Source of the DNA: Bacteroidota bacterium
Lineage (GTDB): Bacteria > Bacteroidota > Bacteroidia > Chitinophagales > Chitinophagaceae
DNA length: 58,717 nt
Reading direction: 5' to 3'
NCBI GenBank assembly: GCA_018268075.1
Contig: JAFDXH010000021.1
Coordinates: forward strand, 1-58,717
Below, piece after piece: positions 8,042-17,335 of the stretch (positions are counted from its first letter, which is position 1; every line of letters begins with the position of its first letter). The notes under the pieces were generated by a model. It was given only the letters and a program-made list of their open reading frames with translations, was not told the origin of the DNA and did no database searches. A program made the position numbers and the translations under genes.

Positions 8042-9349
8042 TTATTGAATTCGTTCTATTTGTGCGCCTAACAATTTTAATCTTTCTTCAATTCGCTCAT
8101 ACCCCCTGTCTATCTGGTCTATATTTTGAATAAGGCTTTCGCCACGGGCGCTCAGGGCAGCTATTAAAAGCGCCACTCCTGCTCTTATATCTGGGCTGGT
8201 CATGGTAATGCCTCGTAGTGGAAATTTTCTTTCAAGGCCCACTACTACTACCCGGTGCGGATCACACAAAACAATACGGGCGCCCATTTCAATTATTTTG
8301 TCCACAAAGAATAGCCTGCTTTCAAACATTTTCTGGTGAATTAAAATACTTCCCTTGGCCTGTGTAGCGGTTACCAATATAATACTTATCAAATCTGGTG
8401 TGAGTCCTGGCCACGGATGATCAGAAATCGTCATCATCGAATTATCAAGAAATGTATCTATTTCATACACTTCCTGAGCAGGTATATGAATATCATCGCC
8501 CGAAATATTCATCTTGATTCCAAGCTGCCTGAATCGCTCCGGAATAACTCCAAGATGTGCCACTCCTGCATTTTTTATGGTGAGATCACTTTGAGTCATG
8601 GCAGCCAAACCTATAAATGAGCCCACCTCTATCATGTCAGGCAAAATGGTATGCTTAGTGCCGTTTAATTTTGAAACGCCTTCTATTATTAGCAGGTTAC
8701 TGCTTATGCCACTGATATTGGCTCCCATATTATTCAGCATCTTGCACAATTGCTGAATATATGGCTCACAGGCGGCATTGTAAATGGTGGTTTGCCCTTC
8801 TGCTAAAACGGCTGCCATAATCAAGTTAGCGGTTCCTGTTACACTTGGTTCGTCTAAAATAATGGATGCTCCTTTAAGCGAATCGGTATGAAGCCTGAAA
8901 AATAATTCATCGCTATCAAAATCAAAATTTACTCCTAATGATTTAAATCCCCATATATGTGTATCTAATCTTCTTCTCCCTATTTTATCCCCGCCCGGCT
9001 TAGGTATAAATGCCTTGCCAAATCTTCCCAACATAGGGCCTGCTAGCATTACACTTCCCCGCAGGCTTCCTGATTTTTCTCTGTAAGTATCAGATGAGAA
9101 ATAATCCAGATCAATTTCATTTGCTTCAAAAATATAATCATGTGCGTTTACTTTTGTTATCTGCACGCCCATTTCTCTCAAAAGATTAATTTGAAGGTTT
9201 ACATCTGAGATATCCGGAATATTTTTTATTTCTACCTTTTCGTTGGTCAATAGTACCGCCGAAATTATTTGTAGCGCTTCGTTTTTTGCCCCTTGCGGCG
9301 TTATTTGCCCATTAAGCCGGCTTCCTCCTGTTACTTTAAATGATGCCAT
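8042..9349 (-). CDS. murA: UDP-N-acetylglucosamine 1-carboxyvinyltransferase
   Basis: The 435-residue product is MurA, which transfers enolpyruvate from PEP to UDP-GlcNAc in the first committed step of peptidoglycan synthesis. It has the conserved N-terminal KNE (Lys 22, Asn 23) and the catalytic-loop motif PGGDKIGRRR, with Asp 121 where E. coli has Cys 115. Asp at this place is known to keep activity but block covalent modification by fosfomycin, so intrinsic fosfomycin resistance is expected. It heads the run murA-gmk-CNNM-methyltransferase. A terminator at 9361-9388 separates it from the DUF4290 gene upstream. Confidence 0.97.
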   Translation of the reverse strand: MASFKVTGGSRLNGQITPQGAKNEALQIISAVLLTNEKVEIKNIPDISDVNLQINLLREMGVQITKVNAHDYIFEANEIDLDYFSSDTYREKSGSLRGSVMLAGPMLGRFGKAFIPKPGGDKIGRRRLDTHIWGFKSLGVNFDFDSDELFFRLHTDSLKGASIILDEPSVTGTANLIMAAVLAEGQTTIYNAACEPYIQQLCKMLNNMGANISGISSNLLIIEGVSKLNGTKHTILPDMIEVGSFIGLAAMTQSDLTIKNAGVAHLGVIPERFRQLGIKMNISGDDIHIPAQEVYEIDTFLDNSMMTISDHPWPGLTPDLISIILVTATQAKGSILIHQKMFESRLFFVDKIIEMGARIVLCDPHRVVVVGLERKFPLRGITMTSPDIRAGVALLIAALSARGESLIQNIDQIDRGYERIEERLKLLGAQIERIQ

Positions 9350-9360
9350 ATATCTGCTTC

Positions 9361-9388
9361 AATAATAAAACCCCGGTAAGAACCGGGG
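9361..9388 (-). terminator. Rho-independent terminator after the DUF4290 gene
   Basis: CCCCGGT (9371-9377) and ACCGGGG (9382-9388) form a perfect 7-bp stem with a 4-base loop. Read on the minus strand it is followed by TTTTATTATT. It separates the DUF4290 gene from murA. Confidence 0.75.
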
Positions 9389-9419
9389 CTGTAAATTTAT
9401 TTATTAAAAAGCAATAATA

Positions 9420-10112
9420 TCAATACCTTTTTTTGCCAAACTTCCTGTTGTTACGATTATCCCGGCCATTGTTATTATTCCTGTTATTACGTTGTCCAAA
9501 GTTTTTACGTGGATGTTTGCCAATATTACTTACAAAGTCTTCACGGCTTCCATCTACACGATGCTTGATAAAAGGGCGGCTGTTAAACTCTAACTCTCCA
9601 CCGGTGATGGCAGACAGTTCACTTTGGATATTATCATCATGCACCAACTCTTTGTGCCAATTACTATAGGTAAGTTTCATATAATATGCTATGGCGTTTG
9701 CAAAGCCCTGCTTCTTTTCTGCATCGGACTCCTTTAATGCCTTATCTATTATAATCTCAATATTTTTACCTAAGTGATTGTATTTTGGATGTCTCTTGGG
9801 GTAAGATAATGCTTCAGGCTTGGCGTGATAAGTTTCGCTGTCTGGCTTAGGGTAGGGGCCATCTACATCAAGTTTAAAATTACTGATCAGATATAAATGA
9901 TCCCATAGTTTATGCTTATAATCTTCTATATTTTTTAATTGCGGATTTAAAAACCCCATCAACTCTATTACAGCAAAGGCATTTCGGGTGCGCTTTTCAC
10001 GATCTTCAATCGTCATTATATATTCAACCATTTTTTGAATATGCCTTCCATATTCTCTGATGGTTAAATGATTTCTGGTAGTATTGTATTCCATATTCTC
10101 GGTGTTCTGCAT
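9420..10112 (-). CDS. DUF4290 domain-containing protein
   Basis: The 230-residue protein is recognised as DUF4290, a family of unknown function largely confined to Bacteroidota. The folded part is about residues 7-185 (MEYNTTRNHLTIREYGRHIQ onward). A tail of about 40 residues, very rich in Asn, Arg, Gly and Lys, follows; such basic low-complexity tails often bind RNA or ribosomes, which here is only inference. Translation may really begin at the second Met (codon 7, at 10094), because a -7-like box at 10117-10124 puts the transcript start near 10110, and MEYNT is the family's usual beginning. It is a single gene, closed by a terminator at 9361-9388. Confidence 0.85.
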   Translation of the reverse strand: MQNTENMEYNTTRNHLTIREYGRHIQKMVEYIMTIEDREKRTRNAFAVIELMGFLNPQLKNIEDYKHKLWDHLYLISNFKLDVDGPYPKPDSETYHAKPEALSYPKRHPKYNHLGKNIEIIIDKALKESDAEKKQGFANAIAYYMKLTYSNWHKELVHDDNIQSELSAITGGELEFNSRPFIKHRVDGSREDFVSNIGKHPRKNFGQRNNRNNNNGRDNRNNRKFGKKRY

Positions 10113-10116
10113 GCTG

Positions 10117-10124
10117 CAAATGTA
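10117..10124 (-). promoter_or_regulatory. Candidate -7 promoter box for the DUF4290 gene
   Basis: On the minus strand the box reads TACATTTG, an exact fit to TAnnTTTG. It lies only five bases before the first ATG, which favours the second Met (at 10094) as the translated start. No -33 element is seen at good spacing. Confidence 0.4.
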
Positions 10125-10259
10125 AATTAATTAATGATGAATGCCTACTAAAGCAGCAATGAACGTTTTGTTATAAAAAATGCTCGTTGTACATAGAGCC
10201 AGCTTTCAGATATATTAATATTCACTACGTATAATCTCTGATTCTTTTGATACCCTGGT

Positions 10260-12020
10260 TTAAGCGCTTCCTGTTTTTTCTTTTACAATGCTGTTCAATG
10301 ATTTAAGCCGGCTAAAAATAAGGATGCCCCCAATAAAAGCTGCGATCACTAATATCAAGAAAAATACTTTTTTATCGGTAAAATCATCCCAAAAACTTGT
10401 CATTACACCGGCTATCTTACCGCCAATAGAAGTGGATAAAAACCAGCCTCCCATAAGCAATGCCGTAAGCCTTGCAGGCGCCAGTTTGGAAACTAAAGAC
10501 AGGCCGATAGGGCTCAATAATAATTCGCTGACTGTAAATACCGCATAGGTACCCCATAGCCAATAAGGAGATGTTTTTTGTAAATACACAGAGTTGACAG
10601 ACATGATGGCAAAAACCATCACCAATGCTGATAAGCCCGAAATAAAAAGTGCCAGACCAAATTTGGTGGCGGTAGAGGGCTCTCTTCTTCTCCTTCGCAG
10701 ATAACTGAATATAAATACAATCATTGGAGTAAAAATGATAATAAATAATGGGTTTATAGATTGGAACAACTCAGTGTTTGCAAGCTGTTCACTATGTGCT
10801 GGTGGCCATTCTTCTTTGGGTACATTATTAAAATACGCATCTGGCCCCATTACCTGTACGGTATGTGTGTTCTTGTCCACTATATTTCCATTTTGTAATT
10901 TCAGATAATGATCTCCCATAGGCTCTGCCACTGCAGAGTTATCTTTCACATCTACAAAGTAGGGATCTACTTTATCTACCAACCTTGGGGTATCACTTAC
11001 TGTTTGTAAAAAACCAAGTGAACTGGCTACTTTTTGTGCAGTGGGTGATACCGTACGATCTGTATGCTTTTGCGCCCAAAGTGTGAGCCCCGTTGAGTTT
11101 TGATTGTAAATTGTCCAGAATATAATAGAAATACCAAAAATAAAAAGCAGCGACCCGATTCCTTTTTTATCCTGGCCTTTTGCTTTTATATAAAGCGAAA
11201 TATAAAAAGCAATAATAGGAAGGCAAGCAAAAATGAACGCATCATTTGACTGGCTACCCATAATAGTCTGTCCAAATATCATTTTGGGTAATATCCATCC
11301 GATAATAGCTGCAATAATTGCGGGAAGAAAAACATAGCCGAAGATTTTTCCCAATGGCATATCCTCCTGATGTATTTCTTTTTTAACCTCACCTATACGA
11401 ACCTTCGGTAAATTACTTGCCAGAATGATCATACCGATAACAAGGCCGATACCTGCAGCAGCAAATGCATATCCCCATCCATATTGATTGCGCAAATAAG
11501 CTGCTACAAAATTGCATACGAGCGCACCTATATTAATGCCCATATAAAAAATGTTGTACGCATTATCCTTCAAAGGTTTCAGATCATCGCGGTTATAAAT
11601 ATTTCCAAGCAAGGTGGATATATTGGGCTTAAAAAACCCATTACCAACTATTATCAGCAACAATGAAACATACAAGGCCGTATTACCAGGAATGGCAAGT
11701 CCAAAATATCCTAATGCCATAAGGGTACCTCCAATAAAAATGCTCCGGATATAGCCAAGGTAGCGATCGGCCAGCAGCCCTCCTATAAATGGTGTGAGAT
11801 AAACAAGTGCAATGAAACTTCCCACCACATCAGCTCCCATTTTCTCAGTCATTCCTTTTCCTCCTGTTTTATCATCAATAAGATAAAGCAACAGAATTCC
11901 CACCATTAAATAATAGGCAAAGCGCTCCCACATTTCTGTGAGAAATAATATATAAAGTGCTTTAGGGTGTTTGCCCTTTTTACCACCTTCTAAGTCTGCG
12001 GCAATTAACTGATCCTCCAT
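10260..12020 (-). CDS. POT/PTR2-family proton-coupled oligopeptide transporter (long form)
   Basis: The 586-residue inner-membrane protein belongs to the POT family of the major facilitator superfamily and imports di- and tripeptides with protons. The first helix carries the family signature EMWERFAYY (the ExxER-type proton and peptide site), and FYMGINIGA, the second POT signature, lies near residue 155. About 12-14 hydrophobic helices can be traced. A hydrophilic insertion of roughly 100 residues (LTLWAQKHTDRT through the Pro-rich EEWPPAHSEQL) separates later helices and is absent from the neighbouring paralogue. No promoter was recognised. It is the second of two tandem POT genes, 158 bases from the other. 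Confidence 0.93.
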   Translation of the reverse strand: MEDQLIAADLEGGKKGKHPKALYILFLTEMWERFAYYLMVGILLLYLIDDKTGGKGMTEKMGADVVGSFIALVYLTPFIGGLLADRYLGYIRSIFIGGTLMALGYFGLAIPGNTALYVSLLLIIVGNGFFKPNISTLLGNIYNRDDLKPLKDNAYNIFYMGINIGALVCNFVAAYLRNQYGWGYAFAAAGIGLVIGMIILASNLPKVRIGEVKKEIHQEDMPLGKIFGYVFLPAIIAAIIGWILPKMIFGQTIMGSQSNDAFIFACLPIIAFYISLYIKAKGQDKKGIGSLLFIFGISIIFWTIYNQNSTGLTLWAQKHTDRTVSPTAQKVASSLGFLQTVSDTPRLVDKVDPYFVDVKDNSAVAEPMGDHYLKLQNGNIVDKNTHTVQVMGPDAYFNNVPKEEWPPAHSEQLANTELFQSINPLFIIIFTPMIVFIFSYLRRRRREPSTATKFGLALFISGLSALVMVFAIMSVNSVYLQKTSPYWLWGTYAVFTVSELLLSPIGLSLVSKLAPARLTALLMGGWFLSTSIGGKIAGVMTSFWDDFTDKKVFFLILVIAAFIGGILIFSRLKSLNSIVKEKTGSA

Positions 12021-12178
12021 AAGAGAAGTTTATTTGGTTATGAAAAATGAATTAAAAAAAAATTTAAGCTTGTAAAGTACTTTTAATTTTTAAAAATTTA
12101 TTTTTTTTTTCAAATGCAATCTCCGGAGAACCTATGTAAAATGAATAAAAAAACGCTACCTTTCATAAGCATAATTCA

Positions 12179-13729
12179 TCAATGAATACCGTGCATTTTT
12201 TTTAAAAGCGTTTTGTTGAGAGTGTACATTACCAGCCCGGCAGCTATTGGTATCACAGCAAAGATCATAAAGAAAATTGAAATTGAATATTTCTGAACTA
12301 TCCCATCAATAAGGCTACCGGTAAGCCCTGCAAGCGTATTGGCAATAAATGTAGCTACAAACCAAATACCAAACATAAGGCCTACAACCTTCACAGGTGA
12401 AAGCTTGCTGATGTAGGACAAGCCCACTGGCGACACACACAACTCGCCTAATGTGTGAAATAAATAAGCTAAAATTAACCATACCATACTTACAGATGCC
12501 GTCTTTGCGCCTTGCTCAATAGTAATGCCGCCATAGGCCAAGATGGCAAATCCAATACCTAACAAAATAAGGCCAGTACCAAATTTGATGGGGCCGGTAG
12601 GATTGTATTTACTTTCCCAAATTTTAGAAAATAAGGGGGCACAGGTAATAATAAAAAATGAATTTAATATACTAAACCATGAGGCAGGTACTTCTGCCAC
12701 TGGTGCATCAAATTCTTTTTTAAGCATCCAAAATACAAGTGCCCAGATAATGAGAAAACTAGTTCCTAAAAATAAATTAGACAATGCGTAATCTTTAAAA
12801 GTTTTTTTGAAAAGCCTGCCCAGAACAATACTTAATATAGTCATAGCACTTATTACAATCAGGCTGTTGACCCATTTAAAAACAAGTGCATTGCCTCCAG
12901 ACAACACTCTATTGGTATAATCTTTTGCGAAGATGGTCATAGAGCCGCCTGCCTGTTCAAATGCCATCCAGAAGAAAATGGTAAATAAGGAGAAAACAAT
13001 AATAACCAATATGCGATCGCGGCTTATTTTTTTAGAATGGGTAGCTTCAGCGATGATCTCTTCTGTTATAGGATTTGCATGAGGATCTGTCAATGCAAGT
13101 TTTTCTTCTTTGCGTGGCGAAAGGCCGATACTTCCGAATATTTTCTGGGCCAAGGCAAATTGCATCATTCCCAAAAACATAAAAATTCCTGCAAGACCAA
13201 AGCCATAACTCCAACCAATTTTTTCGCCAATATATCCGCAAAGCAAAATACCCAGAAAGGCGCCCGCATTGATTCCCATATAGAAAATGGTATATGCTGA
13301 ATCCTTTTTATCGCTATCATGAGGATACAACTGCCCCACTATGGATGAAATATTGGGCTTAAACAGGCCATTGCCTATAATCATTAACGATAATCCTAAG
13401 AAGAAAAAGAATTGGGTATCCATCGCCATACTTGCATGCCCCAGTGTCATGATTAATGCTCCCAGAATCACAGCCAATCGGTATCCTATAAGTTTATCTG
13501 CTATCCATCCCCCTACGATAGGTGTGAGGTACACAAGGCCGGTATAAACGGCATATAATTGTAATGCTTCCTTTCTTTCCCATTCCCAACCACCCTTCGT
13601 AAAAGAGCTAATTAAAAACAATACCAATAAAGCACGCATTCCATAATAGCTAAAGCGCTCCCACATTTCAGTAAAAAAGAGAATAAATAACGCGGGAGGA
13701 TGGCCGTTTTTTTGCAGGTCGTTTTGCAT
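12179..13729 (-). CDS. POT/PTR2-family proton-coupled oligopeptide transporter (short form)
   Basis: The 516-residue membrane protein is a second POT-family peptide/proton symporter. It has EMWERFSYYGMR in helix 1 and FYMGINAGAFLG in the fourth or fifth helix, both POT signatures. It is about 70 residues shorter than the downstream paralogue because it lacks the long hydrophilic insertion. The two genes are on the same strand with 158 bases of AT-rich DNA between them. That gap contains the 8-bp palindrome CTCCGGAG (12121-12128) but no clear terminator, so cotranscription is possible. The gene diverges from purD. Peptide specificity cannot be predicted from the sequence. Confidence 0.93.
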   Translation of the reverse strand: MQNDLQKNGHPPALFILFFTEMWERFSYYGMRALLVLFLISSFTKGGWEWERKEALQLYAVYTGLVYLTPIVGGWIADKLIGYRLAVILGALIMTLGHASMAMDTQFFFFLGLSLMIIGNGLFKPNISSIVGQLYPHDSDKKDSAYTIFYMGINAGAFLGILLCGYIGEKIGWSYGFGLAGIFMFLGMMQFALAQKIFGSIGLSPRKEEKLALTDPHANPITEEIIAEATHSKKISRDRILVIIVFSLFTIFFWMAFEQAGGSMTIFAKDYTNRVLSGGNALVFKWVNSLIVISAMTILSIVLGRLFKKTFKDYALSNLFLGTSFLIIWALVFWMLKKEFDAPVAEVPASWFSILNSFFIITCAPLFSKIWESKYNPTGPIKFGTGLILLGIGFAILAYGGITIEQGAKTASVSMVWLILAYLFHTLGELCVSPVGLSYISKLSPVKVVGLMFGIWFVATFIANTLAGLTGSLIDGIVQKYSISIFFMIFAVIPIAAGLVMYTLNKTLLKKMHGIH

Positions 13730-13880
13730 AGGTAATTTTTTGGTTTTTTTAAACGTAAAATAAAGTATCTAAAATAGCCATTTAAATTAAAAAAATGGCG
13801 CAATACCATTTAAAGAAAATAAAAAATGAATTTCAATTTGAAAAGTAGAATAGTAACTTGCCCATTAAATCAGATTCATT

Positions 13881-15194
13881 GTGAAAATTCTAATAATTGG
13901 TGCCGGTGCGCGTGAGCACGCTATCTGCTGGAAGATTTGCCAAAGCAGTAGCACCCACACTTTATTCATCGCACCCGGAAACGCAGGCACCGCATTGCTG
14001 GGCGAGAATGTATTACTTGACCCTCTTGATTTTAATAAGGTTGGGCAGTTTTGTTTAGAACAAAATATCGAATTGGTATTTGTAGGCCCGGAAGAGCCAT
14101 TGGTACTGGGCATTTATGATCATTTTAAAAGCACAAAAGAATTACAAAATATTATCATTACAGGTCCGGGCAAAGAAGGGGCACAGCTGGAAGGAAGCAA
14201 GTCTTTTGCAAAAAAATTTATGAAAAAGTATGGTATTCCAACAGCGGCTTTTGCTGAGTTTCATTCAGCATCTTTTGACGAAGGGTGTGCCTATATCCAA
14301 TCTCATTCCTTACCGATAGTTTTAAAAGCTGATGGTTTAGCTGCAGGCAAAGGTGTGCTCATTTGTACAACCCATAACGAGGCAATTAATGAATTTTCAT
14401 CCATATTAAAAGATAAAAAATTTGGTGATGCAGGTAATAAAGTGGTAGTAGAAGAATTTCTTACCGGAGTAGAGTTGAGTGTTTTTCTACTGACAGATGG
14501 GACTAATTATTTATTGCTGCCAGAAGCAAAGGATTATAAAAAAATAGGGCAGCAAGATACTGGCCCCAATACAGGCGGAATGGGGGCTATAAGTCCTGTG
14601 CCTTTTGCTACAGAACACTTTATGCTGAAGGTAAAAGAAAAAATAATCGTACCAACATTGAGTGGCCTTCGTACTGAAAATATTGAATACAGCGGGTTTA
14701 TCTTTTTGGGGCTTATAAAAGTAAACGATGAACCTTTTGTAATCGAATACAATTGCAGACTGGGCGATCCGGAAACAGAAACCATATTATTAAGGCTCAA
14801 AAACGACCTTGTACAATTGCTAAAGGGAATGGCAACGGGCAATCTTGCAGAGCAAGAAATAATGATTGATAAAAAAAGCGCTGCAACAATTGTGGCCGTT
14901 TCAGGTGGTTATCCGGGCCATATTGAAAAAGGTAAACAGATAGATTTCAACTATCTTGAAAACCCCCAAGCCATCAAACATATAGATGAAGCAGGAGGCG
15001 GTGTTACGGTTTTTCATGCTGCTACAATCCAAAAAAATACAGAAGTGCTAACTAATGGAGGCCGCGTACTTACTGCTTCTGCGCTTTCGGACTCTTTACC
15101 CGAAGCGTTGGAACTCTGTATAGAAACGCTGAGTCAAATTCATTTTGAGGGAATGTATTACCGGCCAGATATAGGTTACGAATTTGTGGACTAA
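13881..15194 (+). CDS. purD: Phosphoribosylamine-glycine ligase (GAR synthetase)
   Basis: The 437-residue product is PurD, an ATP-grasp enzyme joining phosphoribosylamine and glycine in the second step of purine synthesis. Visible are the N-terminal MKILIIGAGAREHAICWKI, the phosphate-binding GPGKEGAQLEGSK region, the ATP-grasp segment PIVLKADGLAAGKGV and the metal and substrate region YNCRLGDPETE. The start is the GTG at 13881, chosen because MKILIIGAGAREHA is the family's normal beginning. It is not next to other pur genes; it diverges from a POT transporter gene and precedes mreB by 188 bases, so it is probably transcribed alone. Confidence 0.97.
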   Translation: MKILIIGAGAREHAICWKICQSSSTHTLFIAPGNAGTALLGENVLLDPLDFNKVGQFCLEQNIELVFVGPEEPLVLGIYDHFKSTKELQNIIITGPGKEGAQLEGSKSFAKKFMKKYGIPTAAFAEFHSASFDEGCAYIQSHSLPIVLKADGLAAGKGVLICTTHNEAINEFSSILKDKKFGDAGNKVVVEEFLTGVELSVFLLTDGTNYLLLPEAKDYKKIGQQDTGPNTGGMGAISPVPFATEHFMLKVKEKIIVPTLSGLRTENIEYSGFIFLGLIKVNDEPFVIEYNCRLGDPETETILLRLKNDLVQLLKGMATGNLAEQEIMIDKKSAATIVAVSGGYPGHIEKGKQIDFNYLENPQAIKHIDEAGGGVTVFHAATIQKNTEVLTNGGRVLTASALSDSLPEALELCIETLSQIHFEGMYYRPDIGYEFVD

Positions 15195-15338
15195 ACAATA
15201 ATCACAATCCATTTGGAACTTGCCAGAATCAGGATGAATTGGTGTATTTCTTAAATATGTAAGTAGTACAATTTATAAAAAAAAAGTACGTTTTGTAAAA
15301 GCGTGTGGCGATGAATGGGTAATTCCAAATTATTTCCA

Positions 15339-15346
15339 CAACTTTG
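15339..15346 (+). promoter_or_regulatory. Weak candidate -7 box for the mreB operon
   Basis: CAACTTTG matches TAnnTTTG at five of the six fixed positions and lies 36 bases before the mreB ATG. No convincing -33 element was seen. Confidence 0.28.
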
Positions 15347-15382
15347 CACCCATTAATACATTCAATATACCTCAAATAAAAC

Positions 15383-16408
15383 ATGGGCATTTTCAATTTT
15401 TTTACTCAGGAGATAGCCATTGATCTGGGCACAGCCAACACGCTAATTATCCATAATGATGTAGTAGTGGTAAATGAACCATCAATAGTAGCTCTGGATC
15501 GTAATAATCCTAAAAATATTTTGGCAGTCGGAAAGAAGGCTTTAATGATGCATGAAAAAACACATGAAAGCATTCGTACCGTAAGGCCCTTGAAAGATGG
15601 AGTAATTGCAGACTTTAATGCGGCAGAATTAATGATCAGGGAAATGATTAAGAAAATTTACCCTAAAAAACCCCTTTTTCCTCCAAGCTGGAGAATGATG
15701 ATTTGTATTCCCAGCAGTATTACAGAAGTAGAAAAACGTGCAGTAAGAGATAGTGCAGAGCAGGCTGGTGCAAAAGAAGTTTATTTACTACACGAACCAA
15801 TGGCTGCGGCATTAGGTATAGGTATAGATGTGGAAGAGCCTGTTGGAAATATGATCATTGACATTGGTGGTGGTACTACCGGCATCACAGTGATTGCATT
15901 GGCAGGTATCGTTTGCGATCAATCTATTAGGGTAGCAGGCGACGAATTTACGGCAGATATCATGGAGGCATTAAGAAGGTACCACAGTTTACTAATAGGT
16001 GAGCGTACAGCAGAGCAAATCAAAATTCAAATTGGTGCAGCAATGAAGGATATTGATAATCCGCCTGAGGATATGCCGGTAAACGGGCGCGATCTTGTAA
16101 CAGGAATTCCGAAACAAATAATGGTAAGCTATCAGGAAATAGCCGAGGCGCTTGATAAGTCCATATTCAAAATTGAAGAAGGTATTTTAAAAGCACTGGA
16201 AACTACTCCGCCAGAGTTAGCATCTGATATTTACAGGCGCGGGCTTTACCTTACCGGTGGGGGAGCCTTACTAAGAGGGCTTGATAAACGCCTTGGGGCT
16301 AAAATAAAATTACCCGTTCACATAGCTGATGATCCATTAAAAAGTGTAGTTAGAGGAACTGGCCTGGCGCTCAAGCACTATGATAAGTATCCATTTGTAA
16401 TGAGGTAA
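15383..16408 (+). CDS. mreB: Rod shape-determining protein MreB (bacterial actin)
   Basis: The 341-residue cytoplasmic protein is MreB, an actin-like ATPase that forms membrane-bound filaments and guides sidewall peptidoglycan synthesis. The phosphate-1 loop IAIDLGTANTLI, the phosphate-2 loop MIIDIGGGTTGITVIAL and the adenosine motif LYLTGGGALLRGLD are all present. The hydrophobic start MGIFNFF fits a membrane-contacting N-terminus. It is the first gene of a five-gene shape operon: mreB, mreC, mreD, PBP2 and rodA follow in order. Full length; no anomaly seen. Confidence 0.98.
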   Translation: MGIFNFFTQEIAIDLGTANTLIIHNDVVVVNEPSIVALDRNNPKNILAVGKKALMMHEKTHESIRTVRPLKDGVIADFNAAELMIREMIKKIYPKKPLFPPSWRMMICIPSSITEVEKRAVRDSAEQAGAKEVYLLHEPMAAALGIGIDVEEPVGNMIIDIGGGTTGITVIALAGIVCDQSIRVAGDEFTADIMEALRRYHSLLIGERTAEQIKIQIGAAMKDIDNPPEDMPVNGRDLVTGIPKQIMVSYQEIAEALDKSIFKIEEGILKALETTPPELASDIYRRGLYLTGGGALLRGLDKRLGAKIKLPVHIADDPLKSVVRGTGLALKHYDKYPFVMR

Positions 16409-16483
16409 TTCTGGCAGCTAATTTCAAAAAATAGAACCGTATTTGCTGACCCTAAAAAACCCTGGTAATACCGCAAAATAAAC

Positions 16484-17335
16484 ATGCGAAATATTTTTAT
16501 TTTTATCCGCGTTTATTTCAACTTCCTGTTTTTTTTATTTTTGATGGGTGTATCGCTCTACATGCTTTTCGCCTATAACAAATACCACCAAACGGTATAT
16601 TCTGCAGTAGCTAATGAGGCTACAGGCGCGCTGAGTACACAGTACAATAAAGTTCAATATTATTTCCAGCTCAAACGCACCAATGATTCTCTTGTAAAGG
16701 CCAACGAAAATTTATACAACAAGCTGAAAGCAGATTTTGAATTGCCAGATTCTACATCCAACAAGGTGGTGGACTCTTTAAAAAATGATACCATCCCCTC
16801 TGCAAGAAAATACTTGTATTTATCTGCTAAGGTGGTTCGCAATTCAGTGAACCAACAAAATAATTACATCATTGTACATAGAGGTGCGCTGCAAGGGATA
16901 GCTGCTGATATGGGCGTAATAGCACCTAACAATGCCGTAATCGGCAGTGTGATGGAGGTAAGTGGCAACTATGCCGTAATAATGAGCCTGCTACACGAAC
17001 AGAGCAATTTAAGTGCACGGCTAAAAAATTCAGGCGAAACCGGCACTGTAGTATGGGATGGGATTTCCTCAAAAATTATTTTATTAAAAGATATCTCTAA
17101 ATCAGTAAAAATTTCTGCCGGCGACACGGTAGTTACCAGTGGTTTTTCTGATAAATTTCCATCGGGGCTTCTGGTAGGTTATGTAAAAGATATCATTAAC
17201 GACAAGAGTAGTAGTACTTATACAATCAGGCTAACTCCGGCCGCAAATTTTCAGAATCTTCAATTTGCATACATTATAAAAAATTTTCAGGCAGACGAGC
17301 CCAGCCAACTTTTAAAAAAAGTAAAAAATAAATGA
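16484..17335 (+). CDS. mreC: Rod shape-determining protein MreC
   Basis: The 283-residue product is MreC, a bitopic protein linking MreB and MreD to PBP2 and RodA. It has one membrane helix near residues 8-30, a coiled-coil-like stretch (about 60-90), then the beta-rich periplasmic domain, including YIIVHRGALQGIAADMGVI and DTVVTSGFSDKFPSGLLVG, both typical of the family. Its stop overlaps the mreD start by four bases, suggesting translational coupling. Confidence 0.95.
   Translation: MRNIFIFIRVYFNFLFFLFLMGVSLYMLFAYNKYHQTVYSAVANEATGALSTQYNKVQYYFQLKRTNDSLVKANENLYNKLKADFELPDSTSNKVVDSLKNDTIPSARKYLYLSAKVVRNSVNQQNNYIIVHRGALQGIAADMGVIAPNNAVIGSVMEVSGNYAVIMSLLHEQSNLSARLKNSGETGTVVWDGISSKIILLKDISKSVKISAGDTVVTSGFSDKFPSGLLVGYVKDIINDKSSSTYTIRLTPAANFQNLQFAYIIKNFQADEPSQLLKKVKNK

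Noticed and set aside
7666-8133. 155-codon frame opposite gmk
   Set aside because: It is antisense to the conserved gmk coding region and lacks protein-like features.
12121-12128. CTCCGGAG palindrome as an operator or attachment site
   Set aside because: A single 8-bp palindrome without a second copy or neighbouring regulator gene is not enough support.
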